A DNA stretch of 64,000 nucleotides from Sagittula salina (GCF_017813235.1 NZ_JAGISH010000011.1:109598-173597); one strand, 5' to 3'. Positions 23,823 to 35,531 are shown, counted from the stretch's first letter. The notes: generated from the sequence alone by a model not told the origin. Numbers and translations are program-made.

Positions 23823-25670
23823 TTACTTCGACAGCTGTTCGACGTCACGCACCGCGCCCTTTGCCGCCGATGTGGTCAGCGCGGCATAAGCCTTCAGGGC
23901 GGTGGACACCTTGCGCTTGCGCTGCTCCTCCGGTTTCCAGCCCTTTGCATCGCGCGCCGCACGGCGGGCGGCCAGGGTCGCGTCGTCCACGGCAAGGTGG
24001 ATGCGGCGGTTGGGGATGTCGATTTCGATCTTGTCGCCCTTTTCCACCAGCCCGATGGTGCCGCCCTCTGCCGCCTCCGGCGAAACGTGCCCGATCGACA
24101 GGCCCGAGGTCCCGCCCGAAAAGCGGCCGTCGGTCAGCAGGGCACAGGCTTTGCCCAGTCCCTTCGATTTCAGGTATGAGGTCGGATAGAGCATTTCCTG
24201 CATCCCCGGCCCGCCCTTCGGACCCTCGTAGCGGATTACAACCACGTCGCCTTCCTTCACCTTGCCGGTGAGGATGTCGGACACGGCGGTGTCCTGCGAT
24301 TCGCAGACATGGGCGGTTCCGGTGAAGGTCAGGATGGAGGCATCGACACCGGCCGTCTTCACGATGCAGCCCTCCTTTGCGATATTCCCAAAGAGTACCG
24401 CGAGACCGCCGTCCTGGCTGAAGGCGTGTTCTTTCGAGCGGATCACGCCGTTCTCACGGTCGGTGTCCAACTCCTTGTAACGGTTCTCGGTCGAAAACGC
24501 CTGCGTCGTGCGCACGCCGCCGGGTGCCGCGCTGAACAGCTTTTCGGCCTCCGGGTTGTTCGCCACCTTGATATCCCAATGCGCGATGGCCTCGCCCATG
24601 GTGGTGGAGTGTACCGTGGCGCAATCAGTGTGCAGAAGCCCCGCGCGGCTGAGTTCTCCGAGGATGGAGAAGATCCCGCCCGCCCGGTGCACGTCCTCCA
24701 TGTGAACGTTGGCGATGTTCGGCGCGACCTTGCAAAGGCAGGGCACCTGCCGCGACAGCCGGTCGATGTCGTCCATGGTGAAATTCACTTCGCCCTCGGC
24801 GGCAATGGCCAGCAGGTGCAGCACGGTATTGGTCGACCCGCCCATGGCGATATCGAGGCTCATGGCGTTCTCGAAGGCTTCGAAGGTGGCGACCTCGCGC
24901 GGCAACAGGCCTTTTTCTTCCAGTTCATAGTGGCGGCGCGTGATCTCCACGATCTTGCGGCCGGCTTCGAGGAACAGGCCCTTGCGGTCGGCGTGGGTGG
25001 CGAGCGTGGAGCCATTGCCCGGCAGCGCCAGTCCCAGCGCCTCGGCAAGGCAGTTCATCGAATTGGCGGTGAACATGCCGGAGCAGGAGCCACAAGTCGG
25101 GCAGGCGTTTTCCTCGATGTGCTGCACTTCCTCGTCGGTGTAGGTGTCCGAGGCGGCCGCCACCATCGCATCCACGAGGTCGACCTTCTTGATGTCGAGC
25201 GAGGCAAGATCGACCTTGCCCGCCTCCATCGGACCGCCGGAAACGAAGATCACCGGGATGTTCAGCCGCATGGCGGCCATCAGCATGCCGGGCGTGATCT
25301 TGTCACAGTTGGAAATGCAGACCATGGCATCGGCGCAATGGGCGTTCACCATGTATTCCACGCTGTCGGCGATGATCTCGCGCGAGGGCAGGGAATACAG
25401 CATCCCGTCGTGCCCCATGGCGATGCCGTCATCCACCGCGATGGTGTTGAATTCCTTGGCCACGCCACCGGCGTTCTCGACCTCGCGGGCGACCATCTGG
25501 CCGAGGTCCTTGAGGTGCACGTGGCCCGGCACGAACTGTGTGAAGGAGTTCACGATGGCGATGATCGGCTTGCCGAAATCGCCCTCCGTCATGCCGGTCG
25601 CGCGCCAAAGGCCGCGGGCCCCTGCCATGTTGCGACCATGGGTGCTGGTTCTGGAACGATAACGCGGCAT
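23823..25670 (-). CDS. ilvD: Dihydroxy-acid dehydratase
   Basis: 615 residues, as in the E. coli-type IlvD. The iron-sulfur ligands are seen in [11 protein letters not shown] and [45 protein letters not shown] near the C-terminus is the active-site region. It dehydrates 2,3-dihydroxy acids to 2-keto acids in valine, leucine and isoleucine synthesis. The ATG has a GGAGGAGG site; an upstream open extension is not protein-like. It is divergent from a LysR regulator, with 103 bp between the start codons. Confidence 0.95.
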   Translation of the reverse strand: MPRYRSRTSTHGRNMAGARGLWRATGMTEGDFGKPIIAIVNSFTQFVPGHVHLKDLGQMVAREVENAGGVAKEFNTIAVDDGIAMGHDGMLYSLPSREIIADSVEYMVNAHCADAMVCISNCDKITPGMLMAAMRLNIPVIFVSGGPMEAGKVDLASLDIKKVDLVDAMVAAASDTYTDEEVQHIEENACPTCGSCSGMFTANSMNCLAEALGLALPGNGSTLATHADRKGLFLEAGRKIVEITRRHYELEEKGLLPREVATFEAFENAMSLDIAMGGSTNTVLHLLAIAAEGEVNFTMDDIDRLSRQVPCLCKVAPNIANVHMEDVHRAGGIFSILGELSRAGLLHTDCATVHSTTMGEAIAHWDIKVANNPEAEKLFSAAPGGVRTTQAFSTENRYKELDTDRENGVIRSKEHAFSQDGGLAVLFGNIAKEGCIVKTAGVDASILTFTGTAHVCESQDTAVSDILTGKVKEGDVVVIRYEGPKGGPGMQEMLYPTSYLKSKGLGKACALLTDGRFSGGTSGLSIGHVSPEAAEGGTIGLVEKGDKIEIDIPNRRIHLAVDDATLAARRAARDAKGWKPEEQRKRKVSTALKAYAALTTSAAKGAVRDVEQLSK

Positions 25671-25773
25671 GGGTGCCTCCTCCGGGTGATGGGTTGCCCG
25701 CGTCATACCGTCCTCGCGGCGTGATGTGAAATATATTAGAAAGGCAGGATTGAGACGTTTCGGGACTGAATGG

Positions 25774-26679
25774 ATGGAAGCACGGCAGCTGAGGCATTTC
25801 GTGGCGGTGGCGGAGACGCTGCATTTCGGCCGCGCGGCAGAGCGACTGGGCATGACCCAGCCGCCGCTCTCTCAGTCGATCCTCGCGCTGGAGCGGTCGC
25901 TGGGCGCCGCGCTCTTCGAGCGCACGCGGCGGTCGGTGGCGCTGACGCCGTTCGGTGCGGCCTTCCTGCCGCAGGTGCGCGCGGCCCTGGAGGGGCTCGA
26001 TGCGCTGCCGGGGGTGGCGCAACGGCTGCTGTCGGGGCAAAGCGGCGAGCTCGCGCTTTCCTTCGTCTCCACCGCCGATTATTCCGTCCTGCCGCCGCTT
26101 GTGCGCCAGTTTCGGCAGGCCTGGCCGCAGGTGGATCTGGCCCTGACAGAGGCGACCTCCGACTGGCAACTGATGCAGCTTGCGGCGGGCCAGGGGCAGG
26201 CGGGTCTGATTATCCCGCCGCCCGGCGAGAGCCTGCCCGCGGGGCTGGCTTATCGCTGCCTGCTGCGCGAACCGCTGGTCGCCGCCGTGCCGGAAGTCTG
26301 GGCGCAGGAGGGGAGACTGACGTCGGAAACGGGGCTCACGCCTGCGGATGTGATCGCCTCGCCGCTGGTGGTCTTTCCCCGGCAGGCGGCGCCCGCGTTC
26401 CACGACCTCGTGATGGGTTATTTCGCGCGCGCGGGCGGGACGGTGGACGTGGTGCAGCGTGCGATCCAGATGCAGACCATCGTCAGCCTCGTTTCAGCAG
26501 GGCTGGGGATCGCGCTGGTGCCCGCCTCGCTGCGGCACCTCGCGCGGTCGGGGGTGCGCTATCTGGACCTGACCGACCCGCCCATGCTGGAGACGGGGGT
26601 GGTCTGGCGGCGCGACGATGACTCTCCGACACTGCGCAATTTTCTGCAGATCGCGGTATCGTCCGTCGCCGTCGGGTAG
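25774..26679 (+). CDS. LysR family transcriptional regulator
   Basis: 301 residues. Helix-turn-helix: [40 protein letters not shown], followed by an effector domain with [25 protein letters not shown], a form typical of the CbbR/CatR-like subgroup. Divergent orientation to ilvD suggests, by the usual LysR rule, that it controls ilvD and itself. No co-inducer can be named. Confidence 0.85.
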   Translation: MEARQLRHFVAVAETLHFGRAAERLGMTQPPLSQSILALERSLGAALFERTRRSVALTPFGAAFLPQVRAALEGLDALPGVAQRLLSGQSGELALSFVSTADYSVLPPLVRQFRQAWPQVDLALTEATSDWQLMQLAAGQGQAGLIIPPPGESLPAGLAYRCLLREPLVAAVPEVWAQEGRLTSETGLTPADVIASPLVVFPRQAAPAFHDLVMGYFARAGGTVDVVQRAIQMQTIVSLVSAGLGIALVPASLRHLARSGVRYLDLTDPPMLETGVVWRRDDDSPTLRNFLQIAVSSVAVG

Positions 26680-26725
26680 CACCTTTCCGACGGTCTTGCA
26701 CCGGGCGTATGGGCGCGATTCCCGT

Positions 26726-26845
26726 CTATGGCAGGCGCAGGATGGCGGCACCGCCGCGTTTCAGCGTTGGCCCGGTCCCTGTCGCGTCGGGGGCCTGCAA
26801 TTCAATCCCGAAGCGGACGGTCCAGTCCCCGCCGGTGAGGCCCAT
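26726..26845 (-). CDS. Possible 39-residue ORF or gene remnant
   Basis: The frame starts at an ATG one base after the stop of the glutamine-amidotransferase-like gene and encodes MGLTGGDWTVRFGIELQAPD followed by ATGTGPTLKRGGAAILRLP. The sequence looks like the beta-strand end of a larger protein and not random frame. It may be a small coupled gene, or the remainder of a downstream gene after a deletion. No family recognised. Confidence 0.25.
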   Translation of the reverse strand: MGLTGGDWTVRFGIELQAPDATGTGPTLKRGGAAILRLP

Positions 26846-26846
26846 G

Positions 26847-28892
26847 TCACGCCCGACCGCGTCCCTCGCGCAGCCACGCGCCGACGATCATCGTCGCGGC
26901 CAGCAGCAGAACAAGCCACGCGGGCATGAGCGGCGTCTGCCGGATGTCGAGCGTCTCGTAGGCCTCGCGGGGGGTGATGCCGATCCAGCCGCGCCCGGCG
27001 GCGGGTCGTCCGGCCCGGACGCTGCGCACGCTCGGCACGCCCTCGGCCAGGCGCAGGATGCCGCCGCGCACGCCATCGATCAGGGGTTCAAGCGGCGCGC
27101 CACTGGCGATGGTCTCGATGAACTCGCGCGGCGCAGCGGGGCCGAGACCGACGACGGCGCTCAGATCCCCCTCCGCTAGGCGATAGAGCCCGATCTCCGG
27201 CCCGTCATAGACTCCTTCGAAGCGGCCAGGGCTGACCTCTTCCAGCGGCACTTCGATCTCTTGTCCGTCGGGGTCGGTGACTGTCACGGCGCCGACCTCG
27301 CCCGAGAGCGAGCGACGCACGATCCGCATGGTCTGGCCGGAGGGTTCGGCCCAAAGCGCCTCTTCCTCCAGTTCCGGTTCCTTCATCATCCAGTGCGCCA
27401 GCCTGCGCAGCAGTTCCAGTTGCGGGCCGCCGCCCTCATAACCGCGGGTCCAGAGCCATGCCTGATCGGAGGCCAGCAGCGCCACGCGCCCCTCGCCGAC
27501 GCGGTCGAGCACCAGCAGCGGGCGGTCGTCGAGGCCGCTCATCACGACGTCGCCGGAAACCGGGTCGACCTCGACCTGCCGCAACCAGCGGCCCCAGTCT
27601 TCCTCCCCCAAAAGGCCCGCCGTCACCGGATGTCGCTTGCCCAGATCGGTGACCGCTGGGCGATAGCCCTGGTCGAGGACCCGCGCCGTAGGCTCCGCCG
27701 GGATGATGTCGGCCAGAGGCGAGCGATAGATCGAATCGGCGGCAGCGAAATCCGGCCCCGCCGCAACCAGCAGCGCGCCGCCCTTCTCGACGTAGTTGCG
27801 CACGTTCTCGAGGTAGATGGCGGGCAGGATGCCGCGCCGCTTGTAACGGTCAAAGATGATGAGGTCGAAGTCGTCGATCTTTTCAAGGAACAGCTCTCGC
27901 GTCGGGAAGGCGATCAGCGACAGTTCGGAGACGGGAACGCCATCCTGCTTGTCTGGCGGACGCAGGATGGTGAAATGCACCAGATCGACGGAACTGTCGG
28001 ATTTCAACAGGTTCCGCCATGTCCGTCCACCGGCGTGCGGCTCCCCGGAGACGAGCAGCACGCGCAGCCGGTCACGCACGCCGTTGATCTGGACCAACGC
28101 GCGATTGTTGCGGTCGGTCAGCTCTCCCACGGCCTCCGGGACGACGAACTCGATCACGTTCAGACCACCGTGCGGCAGGTCGACGGGCAGGGTCAGATCC
28201 TCGCCAATGGGCACGCGGAAGCGCTGCGGCTCCGCCCCGTCGACGGATATCTCGATCTCGGACTCGGTTTCACCGGGGGCGGCGCCATCGTCCTCGATCC
28301 TCAGCGTCAGTTCCACCGGCTCGCCGAGGATGGCAAAGGCGGGCGCGTTCTTTACCAGCAGGCGGCGATCCCAGTCGTCCTCCTGCCCGGTCATCAGCAG
28401 ATGTAGCGGCGCGGGTAGGGACGGTGCGCGTTCGAGGTCATGCAGACGCCCGTCCGACAGCAGTACGATCCCTGCGATGCGGGCGCGCGGCTCCTCCGCC
28501 ATGGCGGTCGACAGCGCGGTCATCAGCTGCGTCCCGGCATCGCCCTCCCCATCGGGGACGGGGATGCGGCGGACTTCGGTGTTGGGGCGGGCGAGCAGCT
28601 CGGCCTCCAGACGGTCGGCGGCGGCCTCCGTCACCCCGGCGCGTTCCGCCAGCCGTTGCGATGCGGTTTCGTCCACCAGCATCAGCACGATGTCCGACAG
28701 GGGCGCGCGGTCCTCCATCTGCCACGATGGCTGCGACAGCGCGGCGATCAGCACAAGCCCGGCCAGAGCGCGCAGAGCCCAGCCACTTAGCCCGCGCCAG
28801 AATGCCAGCGCGACGCCGGCAAAAGCCAGCGCCGCCAGCGCCCAGATGACGATCCAGGGCAGAAGCGGGTCAAAGACGATCTGTCCGCTCAT
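26847..28892 (-). CDS. Membrane protein with glutamine-amidotransferase-like domain
   Basis: 681 residues. Two N-terminal transmembrane helices (10-55), a vWA-like stretch with IVLMLVDETAS and GIVLLSDGRLHD, then a central class-I amidotransferase-like domain (DFDLIIFDRYKRRGILPAIYLENVRNYVEKGGALLVAAG, about 340-400) and a C-terminal helix (LVLLLAATMIVGAWL). Last gene of a four-gene operon with MoxR, DUF58 and DUF4159 proteins; its start overlaps the previous stop by 4 nt. These operons are thought to act in cell-envelope or complex maturation; the specific role is unknown. Confidence 0.75.
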   Translation of the reverse strand: MSGQIVFDPLLPWIVIWALAALAFAGVALAFWRGLSGWALRALAGLVLIAALSQPSWQMEDRAPLSDIVLMLVDETASQRLAERAGVTEAAADRLEAELLARPNTEVRRIPVPDGEGDAGTQLMTALSTAMAEEPRARIAGIVLLSDGRLHDLERAPSLPAPLHLLMTGQEDDWDRRLLVKNAPAFAILGEPVELTLRIEDDGAAPGETESEIEISVDGAEPQRFRVPIGEDLTLPVDLPHGGLNVIEFVVPEAVGELTDRNNRALVQINGVRDRLRVLLVSGEPHAGGRTWRNLLKSDSSVDLVHFTILRPPDKQDGVPVSELSLIAFPTRELFLEKIDDFDLIIFDRYKRRGILPAIYLENVRNYVEKGGALLVAAGPDFAAADSIYRSPLADIIPAEPTARVLDQGYRPAVTDLGKRHPVTAGLLGEEDWGRWLRQVEVDPVSGDVVMSGLDDRPLLVLDRVGEGRVALLASDQAWLWTRGYEGGGPQLELLRRLAHWMMKEPELEEEALWAEPSGQTMRIVRRSLSGEVGAVTVTDPDGQEIEVPLEEVSPGRFEGVYDGPEIGLYRLAEGDLSAVVGLGPAAPREFIETIASGAPLEPLIDGVRGGILRLAEGVPSVRSVRAGRPAAGRGWIGITPREAYETLDIRQTPLMPAWLVLLLAATMIVGAWLREGRGRA

Positions 28893-31660
28893 TGTCCCAA
28901 CCGATCCAGCAGGGCAGGCACATGGACCTGATCGCTTTTGTAGTTTCCGGTCAGCACATGCATCACGAGGTTCACTCCAAACCGGTAGGCAATCTCGCGC
29001 TGGCGTTCGCCGGTAAAGCCGGAGCCGATCGGCACCAGCGGGTTGCCGCGCTGGTCCATGGCCCAGGCCGCGGCCCAGTCATTGCCGCCGATCACCACCG
29101 GGGTCACATTGTCGTTGAGATCACGAAAAGGCATCCCGTCGATGAGTTCGGCATCGGGAGGCGCGGCCTCTACCCAGATTTCGCGGCCCTGCCAACGGCC
29201 GGGAAAGTCGTTCAGCAGGTAGAAGGTACGCGTCAGCACGTGGTCCGGCGGTATCGGTTCCAGAGGGGGGACGTCCAGCGGCGCGGCCAGTTGCTGAAGC
29301 TTGCGCCCCTCCGGCGTGCCGGAGCCGAACCCCGCCACATCCGCATCGCGCGTGTCGAACAGGATCATCCCGCCAGAGCGCAGGTAGGTGTTGAGCTTGG
29401 CATAAGCCTCTGCCGAGGGGGTCGGCTGCGATGCGCTGATCGGCCAGTAGAGCATCGGGTAAAAGGCAAGTTCGTCGGTTTCGAGGTCGACGGCCATCGG
29501 GTCCGCCGGCTCGACGGAGGTGCGGAAATAAAGCGTGTCCGAAAGACCCCGCAGTCCGGCGTGCGCGAGGTCGTCGAGAGCGGTGTCGCCGGTGAGTACG
29601 TGGGCCAGCACCACTTCAGATGTGGCGGCAATGGCGCGAGAGTCGCCCTGTGGCATGTCCTCCTGCGCGCGCGCGGCTTGCGGCAAGGCGCCAAGCAGCG
29701 CCAGCGCCAGCCCGGCGGCCACCGCCCCGCGCAAGCGCCCCGAGAGAGACAGCGACGCGATCACATCGGCCAGCAGCATCAGGATCGCCGCCGCGAGCAG
29801 GAGCCCGGCGAGCGGTTTTTCCTGTGGCCGGTCAAGGCCCTCGACGGTTACGGTCTCGGGCCATGTCACGGGCTCCAGCACGGTGTCGGCGGTGACCACA
29901 TTGCGGGCGAGGCTGCGCTCTTCGCCCTGGTAAAGCCCTGGACGCAGATTCGGCCCCAGCGGGGCGGAAACCAGCGCGGGGCCGTCCACGCCCGGCAGGT
30001 TTCCCGCGTCCTGCGGGTTGCCGAACCCGTCCAGCACGCGAACCGGCTGCCAGACGGTGCCTTCCATGTCCTCGATCTCAGGCTGGGTCATGGCGGAGGA
30101 AACGGCGAGCCGTTCCAGCATCTGCACAAAAAGGCCGGAGAGCGGCAGCGACGACCATTCGGCATTGGCGGTGACGTGGAACAGGATCACCTGCCCCTGT
30201 CCGATTGACTTGCGCGTCACCAGCGGCGTGCCGTCGGCCAGTTGCGCGATCACGCGCTCTCCAAGCGACGGGTCGGGCTGCGCCATGACCTGGCTGTTGA
30301 CGGTAACGTCATCGGGAACCGGCAGGCCGAAGAAGGGGCTGTCCTCCGTAAACGGCGCCAGCGCCTTCGGTTTGCCCCAGCTCATGGCACCGCCGACGCT
30401 GCGACCGCCCTCGCGCAGGCGGACGGGCATCAGCGGGTCTTCGGATTCGCGGCTGACGTCGGAGGCGGCAAGTCGTGGCCCGGAAAAGCGCAGCAGCGTG
30501 CCGCCCTTTTCCAGCCATTCGAGGACATCGGCGGCTTCCTGGCCGGTAAGTCGCGCGACATCGGCCAGAACGATCACGTCGGGGTTCGCGGGCAGCACGG
30601 TTTCAAGGTCGGTTTCAAGAATGTCCGCCGTCGGGACCAGCGCCTTGCGGAGGTAGTGCAGCGGATCGAGCAGTTGCAGCCCCTCGCGGTCCTCGCGGGC
30701 GGAGATCAGCGCCACCTCGCGGCGCCGCAGGGAATCGTCGGGCAGGGTGACGGCGCCCGCGCTATGGGCGCCGCCGATCTCGTAGCGTTCGATGCGGGCG
30801 CGCAACTCGGAGGGGATCGAAAGCTCGACCTCCGCTGTCAGGGCCTGCGTGTCGAAGACCACTGGCGTACGCAGCAGCACCGCCGGATTGCCGGCGGGGT
30901 CGCGGCCGTGCGCCTCCAGTGAGACCTCGATCTCCGGCCCTGGGCGCATGCGGCGCAGTGTGGCTTGCAGGTTTCCGTCCTTCAGCACCAGCGGCTCCAG
31001 CGCCATCAGGCTGCGCGGCGCTTCGAAAACGGTGACGGTGCCATGGTCCTCCAGCGCAGCAAGCAGGTCCTCCCGACCGTCGCGGGCAAGACCGTCCGAC
31101 AGCCAAAGGGTGTCGAAAGCGTCAGCCTCGGCCAGGATGTCCGCTGTGCGGGCCATGGTTTCGGTGTCCGGTTCCCACGGCTCCGGCTGCAGGCCGGACA
31201 GCCGCGTGCGCAAGACATCGGCCGAAAGGAACTGTGGCGGTTGCGGGTCGGTCAGGCGCATCACCGCGACGGGCCGGTCATCGCGCGACGCTTCGCCCAG
31301 CATCCCTTCCAGCGCGGTCATTTCCTGCCGCCAATCGCCGGCAGAGGCCCAGCTGGCGTCCATCAATACCAGGAGCGGCGCGTCGCTGACCCCCTCCGCG
31401 TCCGTGCGCGGGTTCAGGATCGGCCCCGCAAGGCCGACGATGACCGCCGCCACAGCCAGCATCCGCAGCAGCAGCAGCCACCACGGGGTACGGTCGGTGA
31501 TCTGTTCGTCGTCCTTCAGCCCGAGCAGCAGGACCACGCCGGGGAACATCCGCCGCACCGGGGCAGGCGGCACGGCGCGCAGGATCACCCAGAGGATCGG
31601 CAGGGCGAGGAGGCTCAGCAAGAGCCAGGGGGCGGCAAAACCGATGCCGAAAAAGGTCAT
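28889..31660 (-). CDS. BatA/DUF4159 membrane protein
   Basis: 923 residues. N-terminal BatA-type region (MTFFGIGFAAPWLLLSLLAL, then a second helix near 60-80 and a vWA-like fold with LLVLMDASWASAGDWRQ). A mid-chain helix pair near 640-690 ends in an AQAARAQ-like signal. C-terminal DUF4159 domain: ATSEVVLAHVLTGD, ELAFYPMLYWPIS, YLRSGGMILFDTRD, FRFGVNLVMHVLTGNYKSDQ. DUF4159 has a class-I amidotransferase-like fold. Coupled by 4-nt overlaps on both sides. Confidence 0.8.
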   Translation of the reverse strand: MTFFGIGFAAPWLLLSLLALPILWVILRAVPPAPVRRMFPGVVLLLGLKDDEQITDRTPWWLLLLRMLAVAAVIVGLAGPILNPRTDAEGVSDAPLLVLMDASWASAGDWRQEMTALEGMLGEASRDDRPVAVMRLTDPQPPQFLSADVLRTRLSGLQPEPWEPDTETMARTADILAEADAFDTLWLSDGLARDGREDLLAALEDHGTVTVFEAPRSLMALEPLVLKDGNLQATLRRMRPGPEIEVSLEAHGRDPAGNPAVLLRTPVVFDTQALTAEVELSIPSELRARIERYEIGGAHSAGAVTLPDDSLRRREVALISAREDREGLQLLDPLHYLRKALVPTADILETDLETVLPANPDVIVLADVARLTGQEAADVLEWLEKGGTLLRFSGPRLAASDVSRESEDPLMPVRLREGGRSVGGAMSWGKPKALAPFTEDSPFFGLPVPDDVTVNSQVMAQPDPSLGERVIAQLADGTPLVTRKSIGQGQVILFHVTANAEWSSLPLSGLFVQMLERLAVSSAMTQPEIEDMEGTVWQPVRVLDGFGNPQDAGNLPGVDGPALVSAPLGPNLRPGLYQGEERSLARNVVTADTVLEPVTWPETVTVEGLDRPQEKPLAGLLLAAAILMLLADVIASLSLSGRLRGAVAAGLALALLGALPQAARAQEDMPQGDSRAIAATSEVVLAHVLTGDTALDDLAHAGLRGLSDTLYFRTSVEPADPMAVDLETDELAFYPMLYWPISASQPTPSAEAYAKLNTYLRSGGMILFDTRDADVAGFGSGTPEGRKLQQLAAPLDVPPLEPIPPDHVLTRTFYLLNDFPGRWQGREIWVEAAPPDAELIDGMPFRDLNDNVTPVVIGGNDWAAAWAMDQRGNPLVPIGSGFTGERQREIAYRFGVNLVMHVLTGNYKSDQVHVPALLDRLGQ

Positions 31661-32528
31661 CCGGGGCTCCCGTCAAGCGCGCGATAGACCCAGAGCAGGG
31701 CCGATTGCGCACTTTGATCCGTGTGATGGGTGAAGTACTGCCAGCCGGTCAGACGGCAGATCGCGTCAAGCCGTGACTTCCGCTCCGCCAGCCTGTCGAG
31801 GTAGGGTTCGCGCAGGTCGGCGGCCTTCAGGGTCTCGTAGGCGACGGTCCTGCCGACGCTTTCAAAGATCGTGCGGCCGTGGAAGGGAAATGCCTCCTCG
31901 CTGGGGTCGAGGACTTGAAGCAGCACGCCGCGCACGCCGCGATCCGCGGCCTTTGTCAGCGCGGCCTCGACCGCCTCGAAATCAGAGAGGAAGTCGGAAA
32001 CGAAGAGCGCCTTGGCGTGGGGCAACATGCCGCGCGCCTCCGGCTCTGCGTAGTCGTCTTGTCCCTCTTCGGAGAAATATTCCGCCAGCCGCAGCGTCTG
32101 GGTATCGCCGCGACGGGGCGGCAGGGCCCAGCCTGTGAGGCCGACACGCTCACCGCCGCGGATCAGCAGGATGGCCGTTGCCAGCGCCACCAACCGTGCG
32201 CGATCCGCCTTGGTCGGCAGCTCCTTGTGGCTGGAAAACCGCAGGCTGGCGCCGGGGTCGACCCACATCTGAACCGACTGTGCGATCTGCCATTCGCGTT
32301 CCCGCACGAATTGCTCGTCCCCGCGCGCGGATCGGCGCCAGTCGATCTGGCGGTAGGAATCGCCTGCGCGCAGCGGGCGGTACTGCCAGAAATCATCACC
32401 GAGTCCCGCCCGCCTGCGGCCGTGTTCTCCCAACAGGACGGTGCCCGCGAGATGTTCGGCGCGCGCCAGAAGGGCGGGAAAGCGTCCCGCCTCTGTCTGA
32501 GCGCGCGTGCGCAAATGGGCGACAGAAC

Positions 32529-32532
<4 letters not shown>
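31657..32532 (-). CDS. DUF58 domain protein
   Basis: 291 residues. The DUF58 signature is present as GRRRAGLGDDFWQYRPLRAGDSYRQIDWRRSARGDEQFVREREWQ, followed by a vWA-like fold (MWVDPGASLRF, ALFVSDFLSDFEAVEAAL). DUF58 proteins are the usual partners of MoxR ATPases. No transmembrane helix is visible, so it is cytoplasmic or peripheral. Overlaps both neighbours by 4 nt. Confidence 0.85.
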
Positions 32533-33548
<1,016 letters not shown>

Positions 33549-33602
33549 GGCGTCTCTCCGTTTCCGAACTATAGTGAATCCAATGTATCCTTGGACAGGT
33601 TA

Positions 33603-34196
33603 ATGGCAAAAGCAATGACGCCACAAAATATCGTGACGCCCTCCGCCGACGGCCTCGCGGCGACCGCGCGTGCTGCGAAAAAGGGCAGGGGCCCCGCGCC
33701 CGTTCATCTGTGGAACCCGCCGTTCTGCGGCGACCTCGACATGCGCATCGCACGGGACGGTACGTGGTATTACCTCGGCACGCCCATCGGCCGCTTCGAA
33801 CTCGTGAAACTCTTCTCGTCGATATTGAAACGGGAAGATGGTAAATATTTCCTTGTCACACCCGTGGAAAAGGTCGGCATCACGGTGGAAGATGCGCCCT
33901 TCGTGGCTGTGGATTTTACGGTTGAAGGGGCGGGGGAGGCACAAATCCTCACGTTCGAGACCCACGTCGGCGACCACGCCACGGCGGGTCCTGACCATCC
34001 GATCCGGGTGGAGCGCGATCCGGAGACTGGCGAGCCTTCGCCGTACATCCTGATCCGCGACGGCCTCGAAGCGCTGATCGACCGCAAGAGCTTTTACCGG
34101 CTCGTGGATATCGGAGCGCATCACGACGGCTGGTTCGGCCTGTGGTCGGGCGGCGCGTTCTTCGCGATCATACCGTCTGAAGATCTGGAAGTCTGA
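33603..34196 (+). CDS. DUF1285 protein
   Basis: 197 residues. Matches DUF1285: PVHLWNPPFCGDLDMRIARDGTWYYLGTPIGR, LVKLFSSILKREDGKYFLVTPVEKVGI, DAPFVAVDF and a C-terminal YRLVDIGAHHDGWFGLWSGGAFFAI. Function unknown. The divergent pairing with a MoxR operon looks deliberate and may mean shared regulation. Two ATGs are possible; the first (33603) is chosen. Confidence 0.8.
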   Translation: MAKAMTPQNIVTPSADGLAATARAAKKGRGPAPVHLWNPPFCGDLDMRIARDGTWYYLGTPIGRFELVKLFSSILKREDGKYFLVTPVEKVGITVEDAPFVAVDFTVEGAGEAQILTFETHVGDHATAGPDHPIRVERDPETGEPSPYILIRDGLEALIDRKSFYRLVDIGAHHDGWFGLWSGGAFFAIIPSEDLEV

Positions 34197-34210
34197 TTAG
34201 GGGACGTGCG

Positions 34211-34236
34211 AAAAGGGGCGCCCGAGGCGCCCCTGT
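34211..34236 (-). terminator. Terminator between DUF1285 and rhodanese genes
   Basis: GGGGCGCC and GGCGCCCC form an 8-bp stem with a CGA loop; the four A residues on its plus-strand left side give a T-run when read on the minus strand, ending the rhodanese transcript. Confidence 0.75.
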
Positions 34237-34251
34237 GGTATCCTTCGGTTC

Positions 34252-34626
34252 TCACGCCACCTTCTTTGGCGCGCCGGTGCTCATGTCTGTCCCGATGTAG
34301 GGTTTCTTGGCGGTCTTCCACGCGCCGAAACCGCCTTCCATATGCGCGATCGTCCTGAGTCCAGCCTCCACAGTCGCCCGGCTTACCTTTTCGGAGCGTG
34401 CACCGGAGCCGCAATGGAGCACGATACGCTTGTCAGACTGCCCCGGCAGGGCCTGCGCCTTGAAGAAGGCCATCGGCATCAGGAGCGCGCCCTCGATGTG
34501 TTCGAACATGAATTCCTGCGGCGTGCGCACGTCGATCAGGACGATTTCGCCCGCTTTCATCGCCTGCTCGACCTCATCGGGGGTCCATGTCTCGAAAGTG
34601 GCGTCGCCGATCGTTTCGCTTTTCAT
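34252..34626 (-). CDS. Rhodanese-like sulfurtransferase
   Basis: 124 residues, a single rhodanese domain: VLIDVRTPQEFMFEHIEGALLMPM, active-site Cys in LHCGSGARSEKV, and MEGGFGAWKTAKKPYIG at the end. It transfers sulfane sulfur. It follows the persulfide dioxygenase-like gene by 11 nt and should take persulfide sulfur to thiosulfate or to a thiol carrier. Start chosen at the ATG opening MKSETIGDATF. Confidence 0.88.
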   Translation of the reverse strand: MKSETIGDATFETWTPDEVEQAMKAGEIVLIDVRTPQEFMFEHIEGALLMPMAFFKAQALPGQSDKRIVLHCGSGARSEKVSRATVEAGLRTIAHMEGGFGAWKTAKKPYIGTDMSTGAPKKVA

Positions 34627-34637
34627 TACGCGTCTCC

Positions 34638-35531
34638 TCAGAACTTGTTCGCTGGAATCTTGAAGTAGAAATTGCCGTCGCATTCCAAAGGTTCAAGCCT
34701 GCCACCGCGCAAATTCACCTGAAGCGCATGCAGCATCCGGTCGGGCAGTGGCAGCGTCTTGTCGCGGTCGGCGCGCAGCTTGCGGAATTCCGCCTCGGAC
34801 TTGCCCGCCAGATGCGGGTTATTGGCACGGTGCTCGGCAACCGTCGCCTCCCACGCCGGATCCTCGCGGTCCTTCACGGGCGGGTAGTCGTGGCCGACGA
34901 AAAGCCGCGTGTCGTCCGGCAGGGCGAGAATCGCCTGGAGGCTGTTCCATAGATCCTGCGTTGTCCCCCCGGGGAAGTCCGCCCGCGAAGTGCCCACATC
35001 CACATGCATGAAGGTATCGTGCACAAAGGCCGCATCCCCCATCACATAGGTGATCGAGCCCAGCGTGTGCCCGGGTGACAGCATCACGCGCGCCTCGACA
35101 TTGCCGAAGGTAAACGTATCGCCATCGGCGAACAGCCGGTCGAAGTCACGTTTCGCGTCAAAGGCGTCGGGCATGTTATAGTAGTCACGCCAGAGGTCGG
35201 CGATCTCCGCCACCTTTTCACCGATGGCGTTCGGCGCCCCGGTCTGTTCCTTCAGCCAGGCGGATGCCATCATGTGGTCGGCGTGCGGGTGGGTGTCCAG
35301 AACCCAGACGACGTCCAGCCCCTGCGCCTTCACGAAGTCAAGAACCTCTTGCGCGCTGTCGAGGCGGGTGCGTCCGGCTTCGGGGTCGAAGTCCATGACG
35401 ATGTCGATAAGCGCCGCCTTCTTGGTCTCCGGGCAGGCGGCGACATACATGACCGAGCCGGTGTCCTTCTCATAGAACCCCGTTACCTCGGGCGATCCGG
35501 GGCCGGTCGAGGGGCTGGTGCGGGTAAACAT
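34638..35531 (-). CDS. Persulfide dioxygenase-like metallo-beta-lactamase fold protein
   Basis: 297 residues. Metal-binding motif THPHADHM, a later SPGHTLGS histidine, and FVGHDYPP give the ETHE1/Blh group, which oxidises glutathione persulfide to sulfite using one iron. Blh-type proteins in Alphaproteobacteria sit next to rhodaneses, as here, and are controlled by the sulfide/persulfide sensors BigR or SqrR. A matching operator lies 30 nt before the ATG. The regulator gene and a sulfide:quinone reductase are not in the window. Confidence 0.82.
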   Translation of the reverse strand: MFTRTSPSTGPGSPEVTGFYEKDTGSVMYVAACPETKKAALIDIVMDFDPEAGRTRLDSAQEVLDFVKAQGLDVVWVLDTHPHADHMMASAWLKEQTGAPNAIGEKVAEIADLWRDYYNMPDAFDAKRDFDRLFADGDTFTFGNVEARVMLSPGHTLGSITYVMGDAAFVHDTFMHVDVGTSRADFPGGTTQDLWNSLQAILALPDDTRLFVGHDYPPVKDREDPAWEATVAEHRANNPHLAGKSEAEFRKLRADRDKTLPLPDRMLHALQVNLRGGRLEPLECDGNFYFKIPANKF

